Counted from the stretch's first letter, positions 13,501-25,717 are shown. The stretch is DNA of 64,000 bases from Silurus meridionalis (GCF_014805685.1 NC_060906.1:8224846-8288845); one strand, 5' to 3'. Translations and numbers: made by a program. The notes: generated from the letters alone by a model not told the origin.

Positions 13501-13648
13501 TTACTTCGAAAATCCTGAACAAAAATCATGCAACTGAAACGCGTTTATTTACAACTTTCCCCAAGTCAATGAAATTTGACTCACTCGGCTCGCCTTTCTG
13601 CTGTATCCTCCGCAGTTCCTCTTCAGAAAACCCGGCCCACGCAGCCAT
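10205..13648 (-). CDS. gorab: gorab: golgin, RAB6-interacting (SCYL1BP1), five coding exons
   Basis: Coding exons, in transcript order: 13585-13648, 13165-13477, 11819-11920, 11588-11728 and 10205-10592. They total 1008 nt, or 335 aa plus TAA, and the phases agree throughout (1, 2, 2, 2). Residues 4-14 read [11 protein letters not shown], the conserved GORAB N-terminus, and a basic [12 protein letters not shown] block lies at 40-51. A proline-rich stretch follows at about 65-83, then a long charged coiled coil from about 125 to 250 that includes [20 protein letters not shown]. The tail after it is poorly conserved. GORAB is known as a trans-Golgi protein that binds RAB6 and SCYL1, helps COPI scaffold formation and acts in centriole duplication; loss in humans causes gerodermia osteodysplastica. 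The length is close to the 369-aa mammalian form. The start was chosen at the only ATG that places the WAGF motif right at the N-terminus. Identification is by recognised similarity; the exon 2/3 junction has an alternative (see findings). Confidence 0.95.
11588..11728 (-). CDS. gorab: gorab coding exon 4
   Basis: The acceptor is CTACAG. The donor GTATCG is weak at position +5. The exon encodes central coiled coil with [12 protein letters not shown] and D-I-G-V-L-R, matching the family. Confidence 0.9.
11819..11920 (-). CDS. gorab: gorab coding exon 3
   Basis: The acceptor is CTCTAG and the donor GTACGG. The exon encodes the start of the coiled coil ([10 protein letters not shown] ... [14 protein letters not shown]), which closely tracks mammalian GORAB. 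Confidence 0.9.
12239..12484 (+). mobile_element. tRNA-Glu-derived SINE with target-site duplication
   Basis: The head (12239-12310) is a 72-nt tRNA-Glu(CTC)-like sequence, TCCCTGGTGGTCTAGTGGTT..., with intact A box (TGGTCTAGTGGTT) and near-intact B box (GGGTTCAATCC). The body ends in an RTE-type LINE-like tail (GCTGTGGCGACCCCTAATGG, GAAGCCGAAAGAA). It is flanked by 8-bp direct repeats AGCTCAAA (12231-12238 and 12485-12492). The tRNA-like head still folds as an acceptor stem (TCCCTGG with TCAGGGA). It is read as SINE, not a functional tRNA gene, because it continues into the conserved SINE body. Confidence 0.9.
12493..12615 (+). mobile_element. non-autonomous DNA transposon (family 4), truncated copy 2
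   Basis: GACACCTGACCATCACACCT, ATATGTGCTTACTGGACATC and CCACTCTTCTGGGAATG match the family. A SINE (12239-12484) is inserted directly at its left end. Confidence 0.6.
12640..12956 (+). mobile_element. LINE 3'-UTR fragment
   Basis: Extremely 5'-truncated copy. GCATTTCACTGCATGTCGTA ... GTGATGAATAAAATTTGAG, then GTTTGATTTGATTTGAG as tandem tail units. This 3' end form is typical of L2/CR1-group LINEs in fish. No ORF remains. Confidence 0.6.
13165..13477 (-). CDS. gorab: gorab coding exon 2
   Basis: The acceptor is ...TTGGTCAG. The exon carries the basic [12 protein letters not shown] block and the proline-rich segment. The 3' boundary is set at a GTTAGT donor because this restores the V-E-L-x-E-K register of mammalian GORAB. 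A better-looking GTAAGT donor sits 4 nt downstream (exon end 13161). Confidence 0.88.
13585..13648 (-). CDS. gorab: gorab coding exon 1
   Basis: Codes for residues 1-21 plus one base. The ATG at 13648-13646 opens [14 protein letters not shown]. The exon ends at a GTGAGT donor (intron begins at 13584). Confidence 0.92.
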
Positions 13649-13761
13649 TTTCATAAACACAACACCTCTAAATATACATACTATATGAATTTACATTAAC
13701 TATAAGTGTTTTTCTGCATTGCGACCGGAGCTACAACACCAGTTTGCGAACGTTCCTTTCC

Positions 13762-13773
13762 GCCGCCATCTTT
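13762..13773 (-). promoter_or_regulatory. YY1-type motif upstream of gorab
   Basis: On the minus strand this reads AAAGATGGCGGC, the classic AAGATGGCGGC YY1 core. It lies about 115 bp upstream of the gorab start codon in the only locally GC-rich patch. Such motifs commonly overlap transcription starts of TATA-less housekeeping genes. The ATG inside the motif opens a 12-codon upstream ORF ending in TAG, which would be in the leader if transcription starts further upstream. The promoter role is inferred. Confidence 0.55.
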
Positions 13774-16700
13774 GTGTACAGCGGATGCCACGTTTAGGAC
13801 CCGCAAAAGGACCCAAAATAGGTGTCTTTAAAACTTGCCTGTTTTTTTTTTTTTTGTTTTTAATGAAGAGGAAAAAAATCATATTCTATTAGATTTGTTT
13901 TCGTGTGCTGTTTTTAAGGTTTTTTTTGTTTTTTTATAGGATTTTTAAATATATATTGTCTTTTGGTCAGTGGTGGGTCTTTGGTGGCATCCTACCTGAA
14001 TCAAGAGTCTAGAGGATTTTGTCATTTCTACTATACACAGTGGTGTACAGTACACAATAAAAACAAGACAACGTTCTTCCAGAAAGGTTAAAGCAACAGC
14101 TTCAAGCAACATGTACTGTAAGCTACAGGTGCCTGATCACGTGGTGTGATGGCTGAAATCTGATTAGGTAAAAACTCAAACAGAAACTTACTGTACTTGA
14201 AACAGCAAAACCAAGAGAAAAGCTATAAAATTAAGATAATTAATTATTTAGTAATTTAATACATATCCATTGAAAAAAAAAAACATATTAAAACATAGTT
14301 AGTGATGATGGATGGATGGACATATAACTCCATCCATAGATTTGTAAAATCTACACCATCAGGCATGTGGTGGTCCGAATATTTTGTATGGTGTTTCTAA
14401 TAAACCAGCAGTGAGTGTTTTGCATCGTTGGTTTTAGTTGGTAAAGTGTATGTGGTATGGAGAGGTCACTTTTCATGGATAGCAATGCTAACACTGTCAA
14501 AAACACACAGAGACATATTTGATTAGATCCTTTTAGCAAATTTGGGAACTGAAGATACTGGATGGCTAGTGAAGATGCATCTTTGTTGCATGAAAATATG
14601 TATAAACAGTTATATGTTTGGCCATTCACTTGAGACTGGAAGAGTTGGTGTTTTATTATTCTGGGGGGGATCCCGGGGGATGGAAAGAGCTTCAGTACAC
14701 TGATTAGAAATTCCAGCTCTTATCACAGGACTGAATCTAAACTCAGAAGGCAGTGACAGAAAAGAGGTAACAATTTTGGAAAGTATTCTGAACAATTTTT
14801 CTCTTTCTTTCTGCCATTTTCTGTCCTCTATTTCTAAGAAATTAACAATAGGAGTCATTGTATGTAATACTTATTTGTTATTAGCTATTCATTTTATATC
14901 CCACATATTTGCCTTCATTAAATCATTTGCTTGAGTTTATAGACATCTTGGATTTTATAGTCGTATCTCTCACTTTGGATTGACTACTGTGATTTACCCC
15001 TCTGTGTGAAATGTTTGTGTGTGAGTGAAGTGTGTGTGTGTGCTTATATATCTAAATGTATGTTTGTGTTGCTAATTTTGTTCATCTGTTTTCTTTCTAT
15101 TGCTCCCTTCACTTTAGCCAGTCCTTTTATTCGACTTGTGGTCAGAGAGGTTGAAGGTCAGTCAAAGAACAAGCTCAGTCTAAACAGTGTAAAGCCTGCC
15201 AATGACATAGAAATGTCAAACAGCCCTATCAAATGTCACATTTCAGTTTCAGGGAAAAGCTCTGTGATTGGGACAGAAGTAAATGCAGATGGCTGACAGA
15301 CTCTGTGAGGTCTTAGGAGCTGTTCAGGGTTAATGCTTATTGGTTATTTGTTTAGTTCCACTTCAGTAGTCGGTTATTATCACGTTGCAAAAAATAATTT
15401 GCCAGACGAGTTCATTTGTAAATAGGTCAGTATATGGTTAGGACTTAGAGGGAAAGAAATTTACCTCAGAGAACTGTCTTGAACACTTGCATTCAAGCCA
15501 CAATGGAAATGTTCTTTGTCCAACATTTCTGAGACTAAATATCAAGCGCACCTAATTCCTTTAGAAAAGCAACGTGCCATTAAGTAGCACGTTTTCTGTG
15601 AGCGTTTTTAGTGGGGTTTTTTCTGGCAGATGCACTGCATGAAAATATGAAAATGTCAAGAAAGTAAGACAGTAGACTAACACTTTCGCTTTTAAGCAAC
15701 CATTTAAATGTAATTTGAAGACTGCGGTTGACACTCATTCAGACCACCAAAGGACAAACTTATACAGTACATGCGAAGGCGACACAGCGTAGGTTCAAGT
15801 ATGTTTTGAACTACTGGGTGGCATTTGTGTGTGTTTTTTTGTCCAAACAAACTCAAAGTTTCCAACTTTAGATGATGGCCTAGCCCTCTCTTACTCCCCC
15901 GAACCCTTGTGACATGACGAAGCCTTTGAAACAGTGCCACCTTTTTTGAAGTTTTTTGGTGCCACCTGCCAATAGAAACACTGTATGCTGTCTTAAATGT
16001 TTTGCATAAAACGTGGCTGTTTTCCTAAATCCTTGCCTCATAATGATCACCTATTAATTCAGACATATTGGCAACCACTTTGACAGCTCCCATTTGATGT
16101 ACTAGCCCTTTCACCCCAAAAGGTGGAAGGTTGTCATGACAGCAAACTTCATCCAGACAGGGAACCGTAAGTAAGATGAAAAACTACCTAAGTGATGGAC
16201 GCACTCTCTCTCAATCTCTCTCTTCTCTCTTGTTCTTGTTCTCAGACACAGGCTGTATGTCAAACTGACGCCCATTTAGCCTGAATGCACTTGATTCTAA
16301 TGCACCCAGGTTGAAGAGAAATTATACAGATGCCAGTTATGCCTGTATCCTCACAGAAGCATTTAACAAACTCTGATAATACAAGAACTGAAAAAAAAAG
16401 TGTCTGTCCAAGACTGTCCATCTGGTGGCCAATTATTTGTCAACTTAAAGGGAAAAAAAACTTCAGCAAAACCTGATCAGGGGCATCAGACACATGGACT
16501 GCAGTGGATTTGCTCTCTGATCCAATGGACAAAGACAGGTGACTTTACAAACTGACTGTTATAGTTTACGTGGCAATTTTGTTAATGTCGACCCAAAGGA
16601 CTGGATTGAACCAAACTCAAATTGGCAATATTCACCTTCTGAGGTAAATTGACCCAAACTATGTTTCAAGTTGCAACATGAGGCTGAAGTGTTCATATCC

Positions 16701-18204
16701 CATACATGGACCAGGAATGGAATAAATCCTTCTTTTTAGAAAAAAGAAAAAGTTGAAATGTGTTTCAATGCAGACTGAAGGCATCTCTGGATGGATTGCC
16801 CCCTATAGATATATATATATTTATGCAAGACAAGCATGATTCTTCTAGCAGGGGCATGTGTATTAACATTACCGTTTGCTTTGCCACTGACTGAAATAAC
16901 ATGCTCGAGGCCAGTCGCAATCTTTTTATTAAAATGATAGTCCTATTTACGAAATGGACGAGAACAAAGCCGCAAGATCTCCCGACACGTCTGAGACAGC
17001 GCCGGTTTCAGCCTCAGTAAGAAATAGCACTCACAAACATAACGTACTGTAGTCTTGAGGTGATTTCCTCAAAGCGAGGCCGATAGGAAAACATGATGCA
17101 TTATGTGCGATTCTGCCAAAGGACACTCCTCGAGCCAAAAGCAACATATTTTCTCAAACACCAGCTGCAGACTCCAATACCCAGAACTATTTATTACTAA
17201 GATGAATTCCCATGTAAAATGTCTTGAAGTTTTGAATTTATGTAAAGAAAAAAAAAGAACGAGGAAGCTCTACTGTACAGGTTTTAGTCAGATATATTTG
17301 CAGGCCAAGCAGCCCATGTCAACCAAACAGGACCAGGTATAACTCAGGGGGTAATTAAGGAGTAGTCAGCCAAGGCTTAGCAAGTGCACATGGTGCCCTT
17401 TCTATGACTTGATGCTATCAATAAAAAGCACACTTTGTGTAATCAGGCAGGAAACATTTCAAAGATAAACATCCAACATGAGGAGCCGACCTTAAGGAAT
17501 GGAAGGTGGGGAGGTGAAGGGGGATGGCAAGTTAGGGATGATTAGGGGTCAGAGATGTCACTGCGCTCAGGTTGAACTGGGGGCAAATCTAATGGCTTGT
17601 TCAAGTCAGTTGTGATGATCAGACTTCCCCCACACATCTGATGACTCCACCATGCTTTTGTGCTCAGGGCTCCATCTGTGACCCCTGAGCTGCCATCTGA
17701 AATGAGTTTATACTGCCCAGACAAAGTCTGTATGATATCATGCACTCAGTAAATGCAATTTGTCTATTTTGAAATATGGTTGTACCTCTACACTGTCACT
17801 GCCTTTGAAGTTCAATGCTGAATAGACAGTTTTGGTTTTAATTTCAATTCTTGTCTTTTTCTTTACATTCTGTTTTTCTTTACACTCATACACACACTGC
17901 GGCTCGGTAACCCAAGCCAATATGCCTCATCCTGCAGATATTCCTCTAATCTCATCACTCAGAATACTCACTCCTCCCTACAGTTATCTAGCTCTGCGTC
18001 TACTAACACTCTCAGCATTAACACACTTCTTCCAAAATCACATTCTTCTCATTTCCGGTGTCTTGACTCACAAAGAAAACCTAGCCAAGCTCATTACTCT
18101 TATACTTCAAGTGAACTCGTTGAACACTACATAGGTATTCCTCTGGAGGACCACCTGAAAAACATATTTTATAAAGGGAATGTATCCCGCTTAGATGATA
18201 TACA
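13774..18204. other. repeat-poor noncoding interval upstream of gorab
   Basis: No exon recognised. Two parts, about 15300-16740 and 16850-17740, have higher complexity and no recognisable repeats (for example CCTCATAATGATCACCTATT near 16036). That is the kind of sequence in which conserved noncoding elements occur. This is only a hint; an alignment is needed. Confidence 0.35.
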
Positions 18205-18428
18205 CACATAAGTGAACAAATTCAAGATTTGCAATGAAATTCTGTTAGGATGCTGGGGGTCAGAGCACAGGGTGATCCATCATCCCTGGAGCACAGAGGG
18301 TTAAGAGCCTTGCTCAAGGGCCCAAGATTGGTGCTTACTACTTGTCCACTTGGTGACACTGGGGCTTCAACCCCCCACTTTTGTACAGTAACCCAGAGCC
18401 TTAACCACTGAGCTACCACCTCCCCAGT
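18205..18428 (-). mobile_element. tRNA-derived SINE, family 2, copy 1
   Basis: On the minus strand: GGTAGCTCAGTGGTTAAGG (A box) and GGGGGTTGAAGCCCC (B box), then a body with GGGCCCTTGAGCAAGGCTCT and ACCCTGTGCTCTGACCCC, ending ...AGAATTTCATTG. Related copies lie at 22262-22505 and 63000-63190. Confidence 0.8.
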
Positions 18429-19065
18429 GCTGCTAACCAACCAAACAACCTATACTTTTGATTTATAATTATATGAACAATTTATTTGCACTAACGCACA
18501 TCTACTTTACTGGTCGGTCCTGCACTGTTACTGTTTATTGACTTGTGATGTTTGCACAAAATGTTGTTTTTACTCATGGGCTTTATGTAGTTTCTTAGTT
18601 CATTTTGCATTATCTTGTGTTAATTGATAGTGTTTCATGGACCACCTTGGTCCTAAAGGAACGTTGTTTGGTTTCACCAAATAGCAAACAACTATATCCC
18701 TGTTTCTAGACATTTTACCCATTCCATACTGTTCTAATAGCAGATACAAAGTAAATCTCAAAACTATATAACTAAAGCCCATATCTGTCTTATTAGACAT
18801 GAATTATATTCTCTGGCAATAAGTATGGCAAATATACAGTGTGGAAGATGGCACCCAGATTTCCAGTTCCCTTATATCCACTGTTTGTCTTTTTTGTTCC
18901 AATTCTACTGTGTGTAACTAAATTCTTGAAGTTTAGCAAAATGTTTTGGGTTATTCTAGAGAAAAAATGCTGAAGCTTTCTCATCAGCCTGTCAAATGAA
19001 ACTCATAAATGACTAATGTCTAGTGATGTGTTTAATAATGTGTCAAATATATTGTTTTCTGTCAA

Positions 19066-19069
<4 letters not shown>

Positions 19070-19110
<41 letters not shown>
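19070..19110. repeat. (TA)n microsatellite
   Basis: About 20 TA units. Confidence 0.95.
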
Positions 19111-19113
<3 letters not shown>

Positions 19114-19880
19114 TATGAAACCAATTTTTTTCTTTCTGCCCATCTTCCATCTGCCCCTGTCTAATGATATCTCACAAGATATGTCTCTATTTCTGTACAT
19201 GTTCTGAGTCTCACTATCTCTCTATCTATGTCTGTCTCCCTGTGTCTATGTCTCACTATCTGTGTGAAGAACATAAATACTTAAAGGAGGTTTAACATAT
19301 CTAGAAATAAGTTTTCATAGCTAATGTTTGGTTTATTGTGATCTTTACTTGGTGGTCTATTGAAGAAATTGTATCTTATATTGTTTGCAGTGTTTCTTTT
19401 TTTATATATTTAAAAATCTAAAAACCATAATAGACATATAGCAATAGTGTAAAAAAAAAAAAGTAAAAGGTTTTAATACAATAGTTATTCTTTTGTATTT
19501 TTTTCTTAATAGTAACTAAAAGAAATAATAGTTAAACTGTCAGGTTTTTTTTGTTGGTCCATGTAAAGTGAAAAATTGCAGTTGAAGAATAAATTTATCA
19601 TTATGATCAATTATATACTTACAGTACAGTATGCATCCACTTCCCAGTCTTCCTAGCTGTCTGTAAAGATGGATTGCCTTGTTGAAGACTATCCAACATG
19701 TGAGAAAATTGAACATCCATATTGTTTTTCACTAATAGTGAAAGAAGGATGATCTAAGCACCATTAGGATACAGGATAGGATGTGTCATTAGAGATCTTA
19801 GACAGATGCACAGAGGCTTTTTCACCTTTTTGATCCACCACTTTGGTGAAGTTACTTTCTGATTGGCTTATGTCTTTCAT

Positions 19881-19882
<2 letters not shown>

Positions 19883-19946
<64 letters not shown>
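19883..19946. repeat. (GT)n microsatellite
   Basis: About 31 uninterrupted GT units. Confidence 0.97.
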
Positions 19947-22169
19947 ACGCATCTGGACATAATCTGTACAGGAGAAATGAATTCCATTCTTTGTTGCAAT
20001 TGCTGACATTATAGTTGCGACCAGCAAAGACATAAAGGGAAATGATTCAAGATCAACATAAAAATCTGACACAAAGTTAAAATTTACAGATCTCATTTTT
20101 TTTGTGTTATGGTATACCACTGTCATACTTCTTAAATAATAATTAAATGAAAAATAATAATAAATAATTCATAATAAACTCATTATAAAAGTATATAAAG
20201 TATTTAGCTTGTTTCTTAAATACTATGATTGTTTTCTATTTCGAAACTGCAGTGAGACAGTGAGAAAATTGAATATGGAAAAAAAAAACAATTCTTCAGA
20301 ATAACCTCAAACGAGGAGGTCATCAGAGGACTTAGTGTTTGTTTCAATTAGACATTGAGGATTGTGTGATTCACTGTCTGTCTGGAGGACTAATAAAGCA
20401 AACATCCTGAAAAGCCGTAGGAAAAAAAATGGAATGGAGGCTTAACTCTCACACACGGCTCTCACATATAATAACATTTTCTTGCTAAATCTGCTACGAG
20501 GGAGAACGAATGTAATTTGAAATCGGCGCAAATCTTTCACGTCAATAGTCTGTATTTTTTCTGGCGTACACACTTCATTATGTCAGCTTTTCGGTACAAA
20601 TCTTTTATTTGAACCATATGTTGTAGCTGGACTACTGAAAAACAGCAGTGTGACATTTAAGTAAGTGTTTTATTATTTTTTTAATTCGGCGATTGTAGGC
20701 TTATGAACTACAGCACAGTAAATTTGTTTATGGGGAAGACTGCAGTTTTTGTAAATCCTTGTAATCCTTGTAAATTCTAGACTGTAGGGTGAAAAGATTC
20801 AGTGCCTCCTTAAACTCAGGAGACATGCATAGCTGACTTCATTCCAAAACCAGAAGACTCATAATCATAACATGAAGAAAAAGAAAAAACAAAAAAAAAC
20901 AATGTTGGGAACCAAGATTGGGCTACGCCTCAAACATTTTGAGGTTGTGTTTTCACATTTCACATGGAAGAAAGCTGATCCTGGGTATTTTGATCTTACA
21001 TGTTTTCTTCTTTTTTTTTCCGAGGGATGTTCCATTTTTATTGATGTCACCACAGTGCTTCTTTTCTCTGCTTTGTTGATGGCCTTTACATTGTTCCATG
21101 ATACATCAATCTTTTTTTTTTATTTTAAAACCCTTCAACATATGAGAAATAGCGTTTTGTAAGATGTTTCCGGACTGTGGATTAAGCATTCAGATGAAAC
21201 CGAGGAGAACCTTACTGAATCTCTTATTATTTGGAATTCATCAGAATTATTAGCTTGATGATTGGTGAATAATTATTACCTTTGAACATTAGATTAAATG
21301 GGATTGGTTCATTCTGAACACAGTCACATCAACATTTTTTTAAAGGGTGTGCAAACATATGTAGCAAGGTTATATGTAACTTTATTTTTCCCTAAAAAGT
21401 TTTTGATTGTTTTTTAACTTTAATTTTTACATGGAAAAAAATAGTCATCATTCAATGGCCTCTTATAAGTTGCCATGCCTACAATGATCAGAAGGTGCAG
21501 GCTATTTGTTGGTACCTTAAATAAAGAAGATTACAGCTTTCTCTATGGGAGTCCCACATTATGAAACAGAATTATGATTAGTGTTTGTGATTCAGACACA
21601 GTCTCTGTGTTTACATTTGAATGTATGTATGTTTAGTCAAGCCTTTTTATTTGCATAGGTTTTTTATGCAAAGGAGCAGATCTGGAGGGATCATGGTTAT
21701 AGAGTGTTTCAGTGAACTGAGGTGTTTCAAAGCTGTCATCACCCAAATCTCTTGCACTCACACAGGTTTGTTGATGGTGGAGTGGCAGGACGCTTTATGT
21801 CTCAGGGCTCCCTCATGGCTCACTTCAAGTTCCACTGTCATTGCTAGTCTTGTCAGAGTCACTACTCACACTTCTTGTTTCACTTTCTGTTCTCTGCACC
21901 TGCCTGATTTATCCTGATGCCCTCCCTCTGGATAGAGTTCATTTTAAATGGAAACCATTTGCTTCAGCTGAGGATGGTTTTACATGAACAGCCTAAAGAC
22001 ACATGAGGTTACTGTGGAAGGTTTTATTTAGAAACCATGAAGATCGATTTGAACTGTAATTAATATAAACAGCCTGCTATAATGGCTTAGGACTACAATT
22101 GCTACAAAAGGTTTCACATTCGACTGCGAATAATTGAACATTTAATAACCTTAACACTGAACCAACCCA

Positions 22170-22640
22170 GATGAGGATGGATTCCTGTTTTATTCCTATT
22201 TTTCTTTCTTTCTTCAGCCATTCTCAGGGAGTTTTTTCTTGTCATCATCACCACTGGCTCTCTCATTAAGAAAGTGGTAGCTCACTGGTTAAGGGTCTGG
22301 GTTGCTGATCGAAGGGCAGGGATTTCAAGCTCATGTCTTGCCAAGCTGCCACTCTTGGGGCCCTTGAGAAAGGCTCTTAATGCTTTGTGATCCAGGGGTG
22401 CTGTATCATAGTTGACCCTGCACTCTGACCCCAGTTTTCTTACATCCCTGGGATATGGGATAAGAAAGAATTTCACTGTGCTGAAATGTACATATGTGTA
22501 AAGGACTTTAATAAGGGACAAACTTAAAGGGACTAATTGATATATTTTAAATATGTACTTTAAATCTATTTACTTCATTCACAATGTCTACTGTTCAACG
22601 TGCTATGAAAAATAAAATCGAATTGAATTGAATTATAATT
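22170..22640 (+). repeat. dispersed teleost repeat (family 3), interrupted by a SINE
   Basis: Outer segments 22185-22261 (CCATTCTCAGGGAGTTTTTTC, CACTGGCTCTCTCATTA) and 22506-22640 (AGGGACAAACTTAAAGGGAC ... AAAATCGAATTGAATTG) match consecutive parts of the copies at 32240-32475 and 35070-35330. The 3' tail is a short A/T-rich direct repeat, as in SINE/LINE tails. Confidence 0.65.
22262..22505 (+). mobile_element. tRNA-derived SINE, family 2, copy 2 (nested)
   Basis: GTAGCTCACTGGTTAAGGGT (A box) and a decayed B box GCAGGGATTTCAAGC, then GGGGCCCTTGAGAAAGGCTC and CCCTGCACTCTGACCCC, ending ...AATTTCACTGTGCTG. Short ATTAAG/AATAAG repeats flank it, and it interrupts the dispersed repeat at 22170-22640. 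Confidence 0.8.
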
Positions 22641-24589
22641 GCTTCCCTTTAAAGGTTGAATAATACGGAAGTCTTAAGAGGCCATGCATTTTAATATATA
22701 TATTTTTTTCATAACAAGTTGTTTTGTCATGATCATGTAATCATGATTGCCATAACAAGTTTCATCATGATCAGTAATACATTTTTCTGTGTAGTTGGCA
22801 TAAGAGCATGTTCTAGAGGCAGCATCATGGATAATAACCATAGCCATTTGTGGCAGCGGCGAGTAGACAAAACTTTTGTTATATATGTCCAGATCATGAG
22901 AAAATTAATTGTGATCACAAGAAAACAAGAAAGGAATTAATGACTATTTTTTTGTTTTCACTTTTTACATCCCATAAAATGTCATTTTAAAGGAGTTGTG
23001 TCAACGTCTTATAGCTGTTGCATAGCCGTTGTCCTTTTCATTCTGTAAAAGTCCAACTACCCATATAATGTATTTTACTCACTCACTATCCGGGTTGCTG
23101 TGTTGCACTGTTGTTATTTACAGTGTGCCTTGTGTGCAGCTTTGTGCAGTTTGCTGTCAGGTTGTGTGTTAGTTTAAACGATCTGAAGTCCACCTACACA
23201 TCCCTCTCCTCCAGCTGTTGGCATGATATACAGGTAAACAGAGGTGTTGCTACATACGCCTGGCACTGCAGACCCTTAGTTGGCACTAATTGTTACAGGA
23301 GCAGAGAAGCATACGATCACAACAATTTTTCTGTATTTACTTGCACAAGTGTCTACTAAAAGCCCATTAATGAACATGTGGTCCTAATTATCAAAGTGTA
23401 ACCATCAGCAGGCTGGATCTAGCCAGCTCTCAAACCCAGTTAGCAACTTTCTTTCTCATGTTTCTTTGTCTCTCTCTCTCCAAACCCCAGATCTACACAA
23501 GCACCATCCCTCAAGGGCTTAAAATAGTTTATATGGGACTGTTTAATGCATTTATTGCAACAAAAAAGAAACCGGCACAATCATCTCCACCACAAGCCGC
23601 ACCAGCGCGCTCATTGTTATGGGCTCGTAGCCCTGCCAGACATCACATCTGACTGAATTGCATTGTGTTTAGACTGCCATGACTTGCATATGTGTTGTTT
23701 AAAGCACCAGAACACACAAAGCACACGTACAGTACACAATCACACACCCTGGGTGTATTTACTGTTACTGTTTCCATTTATTTTATGACGGTAATTAAAG
23801 ATGTGCAATTTTTTTTTTTTGGCTGTCGAAAAAAAAGTGCAGCTTGTGTGTTTTGTGGATGGTTTACTGCAAGCATGAGAGATGTTGTTGGCTTTTTTAT
23901 GAGAGGCCACAGGGTTTCCGTGATGTGTCAGGAACACAAAGAGGGGGTGTTGGGTAGCAAAAAGTATGTGTTAACTACTGCCTGTTGTTGTTTCTTTTTT
24001 TCTTTTTTATCTTTTCACCAGCGCATTGTATTAACCCTTAGGTGCCACCAGGAGCAAAGTAAGGGTATAGGTAAGTGATAGTCCACAACTACTGTAGGTG
24101 TGTGTGTTACATCATGTTTATACCCGGTGCAGAGATTAATAACAACCCAATGTGGAGCCTAGCGCATTAAGATGGTGTATTACCATGGTCACTTACCAGC
24201 ATTGACAAGTTAAATCTTTCGGGGACATTTGCAATTAAAATAAGAGAGAGAATGAATTGCATGCAATGGTGCCACGTCTATAATATTAATCAAGTTTTTG
24301 GTGTTAATCTCTTGTGCTGTTTTTCTTTGTATTTCTCTCTTTTTACTCAGATTCATGAAATTCATCTTGTGCCTTGACCCATTTATTACAATCATTATAC
24401 TCAGCATATGAGTTAAATGACGCACAAAAATCATGCATTTACCTCAGTAAGGCTTTTAGGCAATAGCTGTTTGCAACTGTAAATGTATTTAAGGATGATT
24501 ATATACCGTATTTATAAGGCAGAACATTCATTTAGAACACCGAATAAACTGAACAGAATCACCTGTGCTTTTAATATTCAGAACACTGC
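22641..24589. other. intergenic, nothing recognised
   Basis: Several ORFs of 60-128 codons occur (largest 23692-24078, plus) but they show low-complexity, Phe/Cys-rich translations and no splice or codon signature. Confidence 0.45.
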
Positions 24590-24860
24590 ACCTTCCAAAC
24601 AATTTGAAACAAATGTTTATTAAGAGTATGATAAATATCAAAAGTGATCCAGGGAATGACAGGGGCATGGGTGGCTGAGGCTCAGGGATGCATGTGGGGA
24701 ATGAAGGTTGGCCCGTGTGGTCCAATCCAACAGACGAGCTCCTGTAGATTTAATTGATGAAGTTTATGCTTTTAATGCTTGATGGGTCACGACTGTTTTG
24801 GGGAACCAACACAATATTAGGCAGGTGGACATAATGTTATGCCTGACTCATATACATACT
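24590..24860. repeat. dispersed-repeat fragment
   Basis: Contains CAGACGAGCTCCTGTAGA and ATATTAGGCAGGTGGACATA, ATGTTATGCCTGACTC, sequences that I recognise as recurring in teleost genomes. The element class cannot be assigned from one copy. Confidence 0.4.
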
Positions 24861-25204
24861 GATCAGGTATATAAAACATTCAGCAGCTTAAAAGCCTGCA
24901 GTGTGGAGAAACTAATTCCAGTCATCTTCCATTCTCTTTACGTATTAGGGACCAGTAGATATCATTAAGTAGGGTATTTTATATAGAGTATTTGGTAGAT
25001 GGGAGATATTGTAAATATGGGTCTGGTTAGTGTGGTTAGATTGGAGCAAGGTGAGAAAAATATAGGCGGATGATTTCTTTATTTTAGTGTAAGTTAATTA
25101 TTAAATACAGATTTTTTTGTGATGACTAGGACATATTTAATCCATTTTAGTTGCTTTATCTAGGAACTATTTATTTGTGTGAAGTGATTGTGATGTTCTC
25201 GCCA

Positions 25205-25641
25205 CTACAGTAACTACACCCCGTTTATCACGGTGGCTACGTTCCATAAACGGACGCATCCCAAAAATACTTTTTTTTTATTGTTTAAGCCATAAATCAT
25301 CCTCCCACACATTTTAAGCACACACAGAAAACATTAGCAAGAATATAGCGAGGATAATTTTGTGTAAATTGGTAGAAATACAGTGCACTGTATCACATTA
25401 ATAGTGAGTACATGTACTGTACAGTGTACAGTTCTGTAGCAGCCTATGCGTAATTTCTCTGCTTGTTTATTGGTTGAGTTAAAGATACAGGTCTGTACTG
25501 TACTGTATTAACATTTTACTTCATTTTATAATTAATAATTATATTTGTGTTAATAAATTATATTGTTTCAACATAAAACTTTGTCCTATTAGTTTTTTGG
25601 TCTTTGGTTTTTGAACTGCAGTAAATTGGGGGATTACTGTA
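25205..25641. mobile_element. MITE with TACAGTAAYCCCC termini
   Basis: The left end TACAGTAACTACACCCCGTTTA and the right end (reverse complement) TACAGTAATCCCCCAATTTA form imperfect inverted repeats around about 430 bp of noncoding AT-rich sequence. A related element is at 44631-44960. Confidence 0.6.
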
Positions 25642-25652
25642 TTGTTGTTTGC

Positions 25653-25715
<63 letters not shown>

Positions 25716-25717
25716 TC
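25653..25717. repeat. (CTTT)n microsatellite
   Basis: About 16 CTTT units, starting 12 bp after the MITE that ends at 25641. Confidence 0.97.

Larger units (their letters stand above)
18429..22169. other. AT-rich intergenic with two microsatellites
   Basis: Nothing else recognised. LINE-3'-UTR-like wording near 18470-18560 is too weak to call. Confidence 0.45.

Noticed and set aside
13096..13518. Plus-strand 140-codon ORF
   Set aside because: Shadow of gorab exon 2 on the opposite strand; its glycine/serine runs mirror the Pro-rich coding sequence.
14610..14858. 82-codon minus-strand ORF (82 aa, MTPIVNFLEIE...)
   Set aside because: Looks partly protein-like, but I recognise no family and see no flanking splice or promoter signals.
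15006..15296. 96-codon ORF with a hydrophobic N-terminus resembling a secreted protein
   Set aside because: The hydrophobic part comes from a TGTGTG-rich region; no splice sites, homology or codon pattern support it.
23692..24078. 128-codon ORF
   Set aside because: Low-complexity, Phe/Cys-rich translation across T-runs; no supporting signal.
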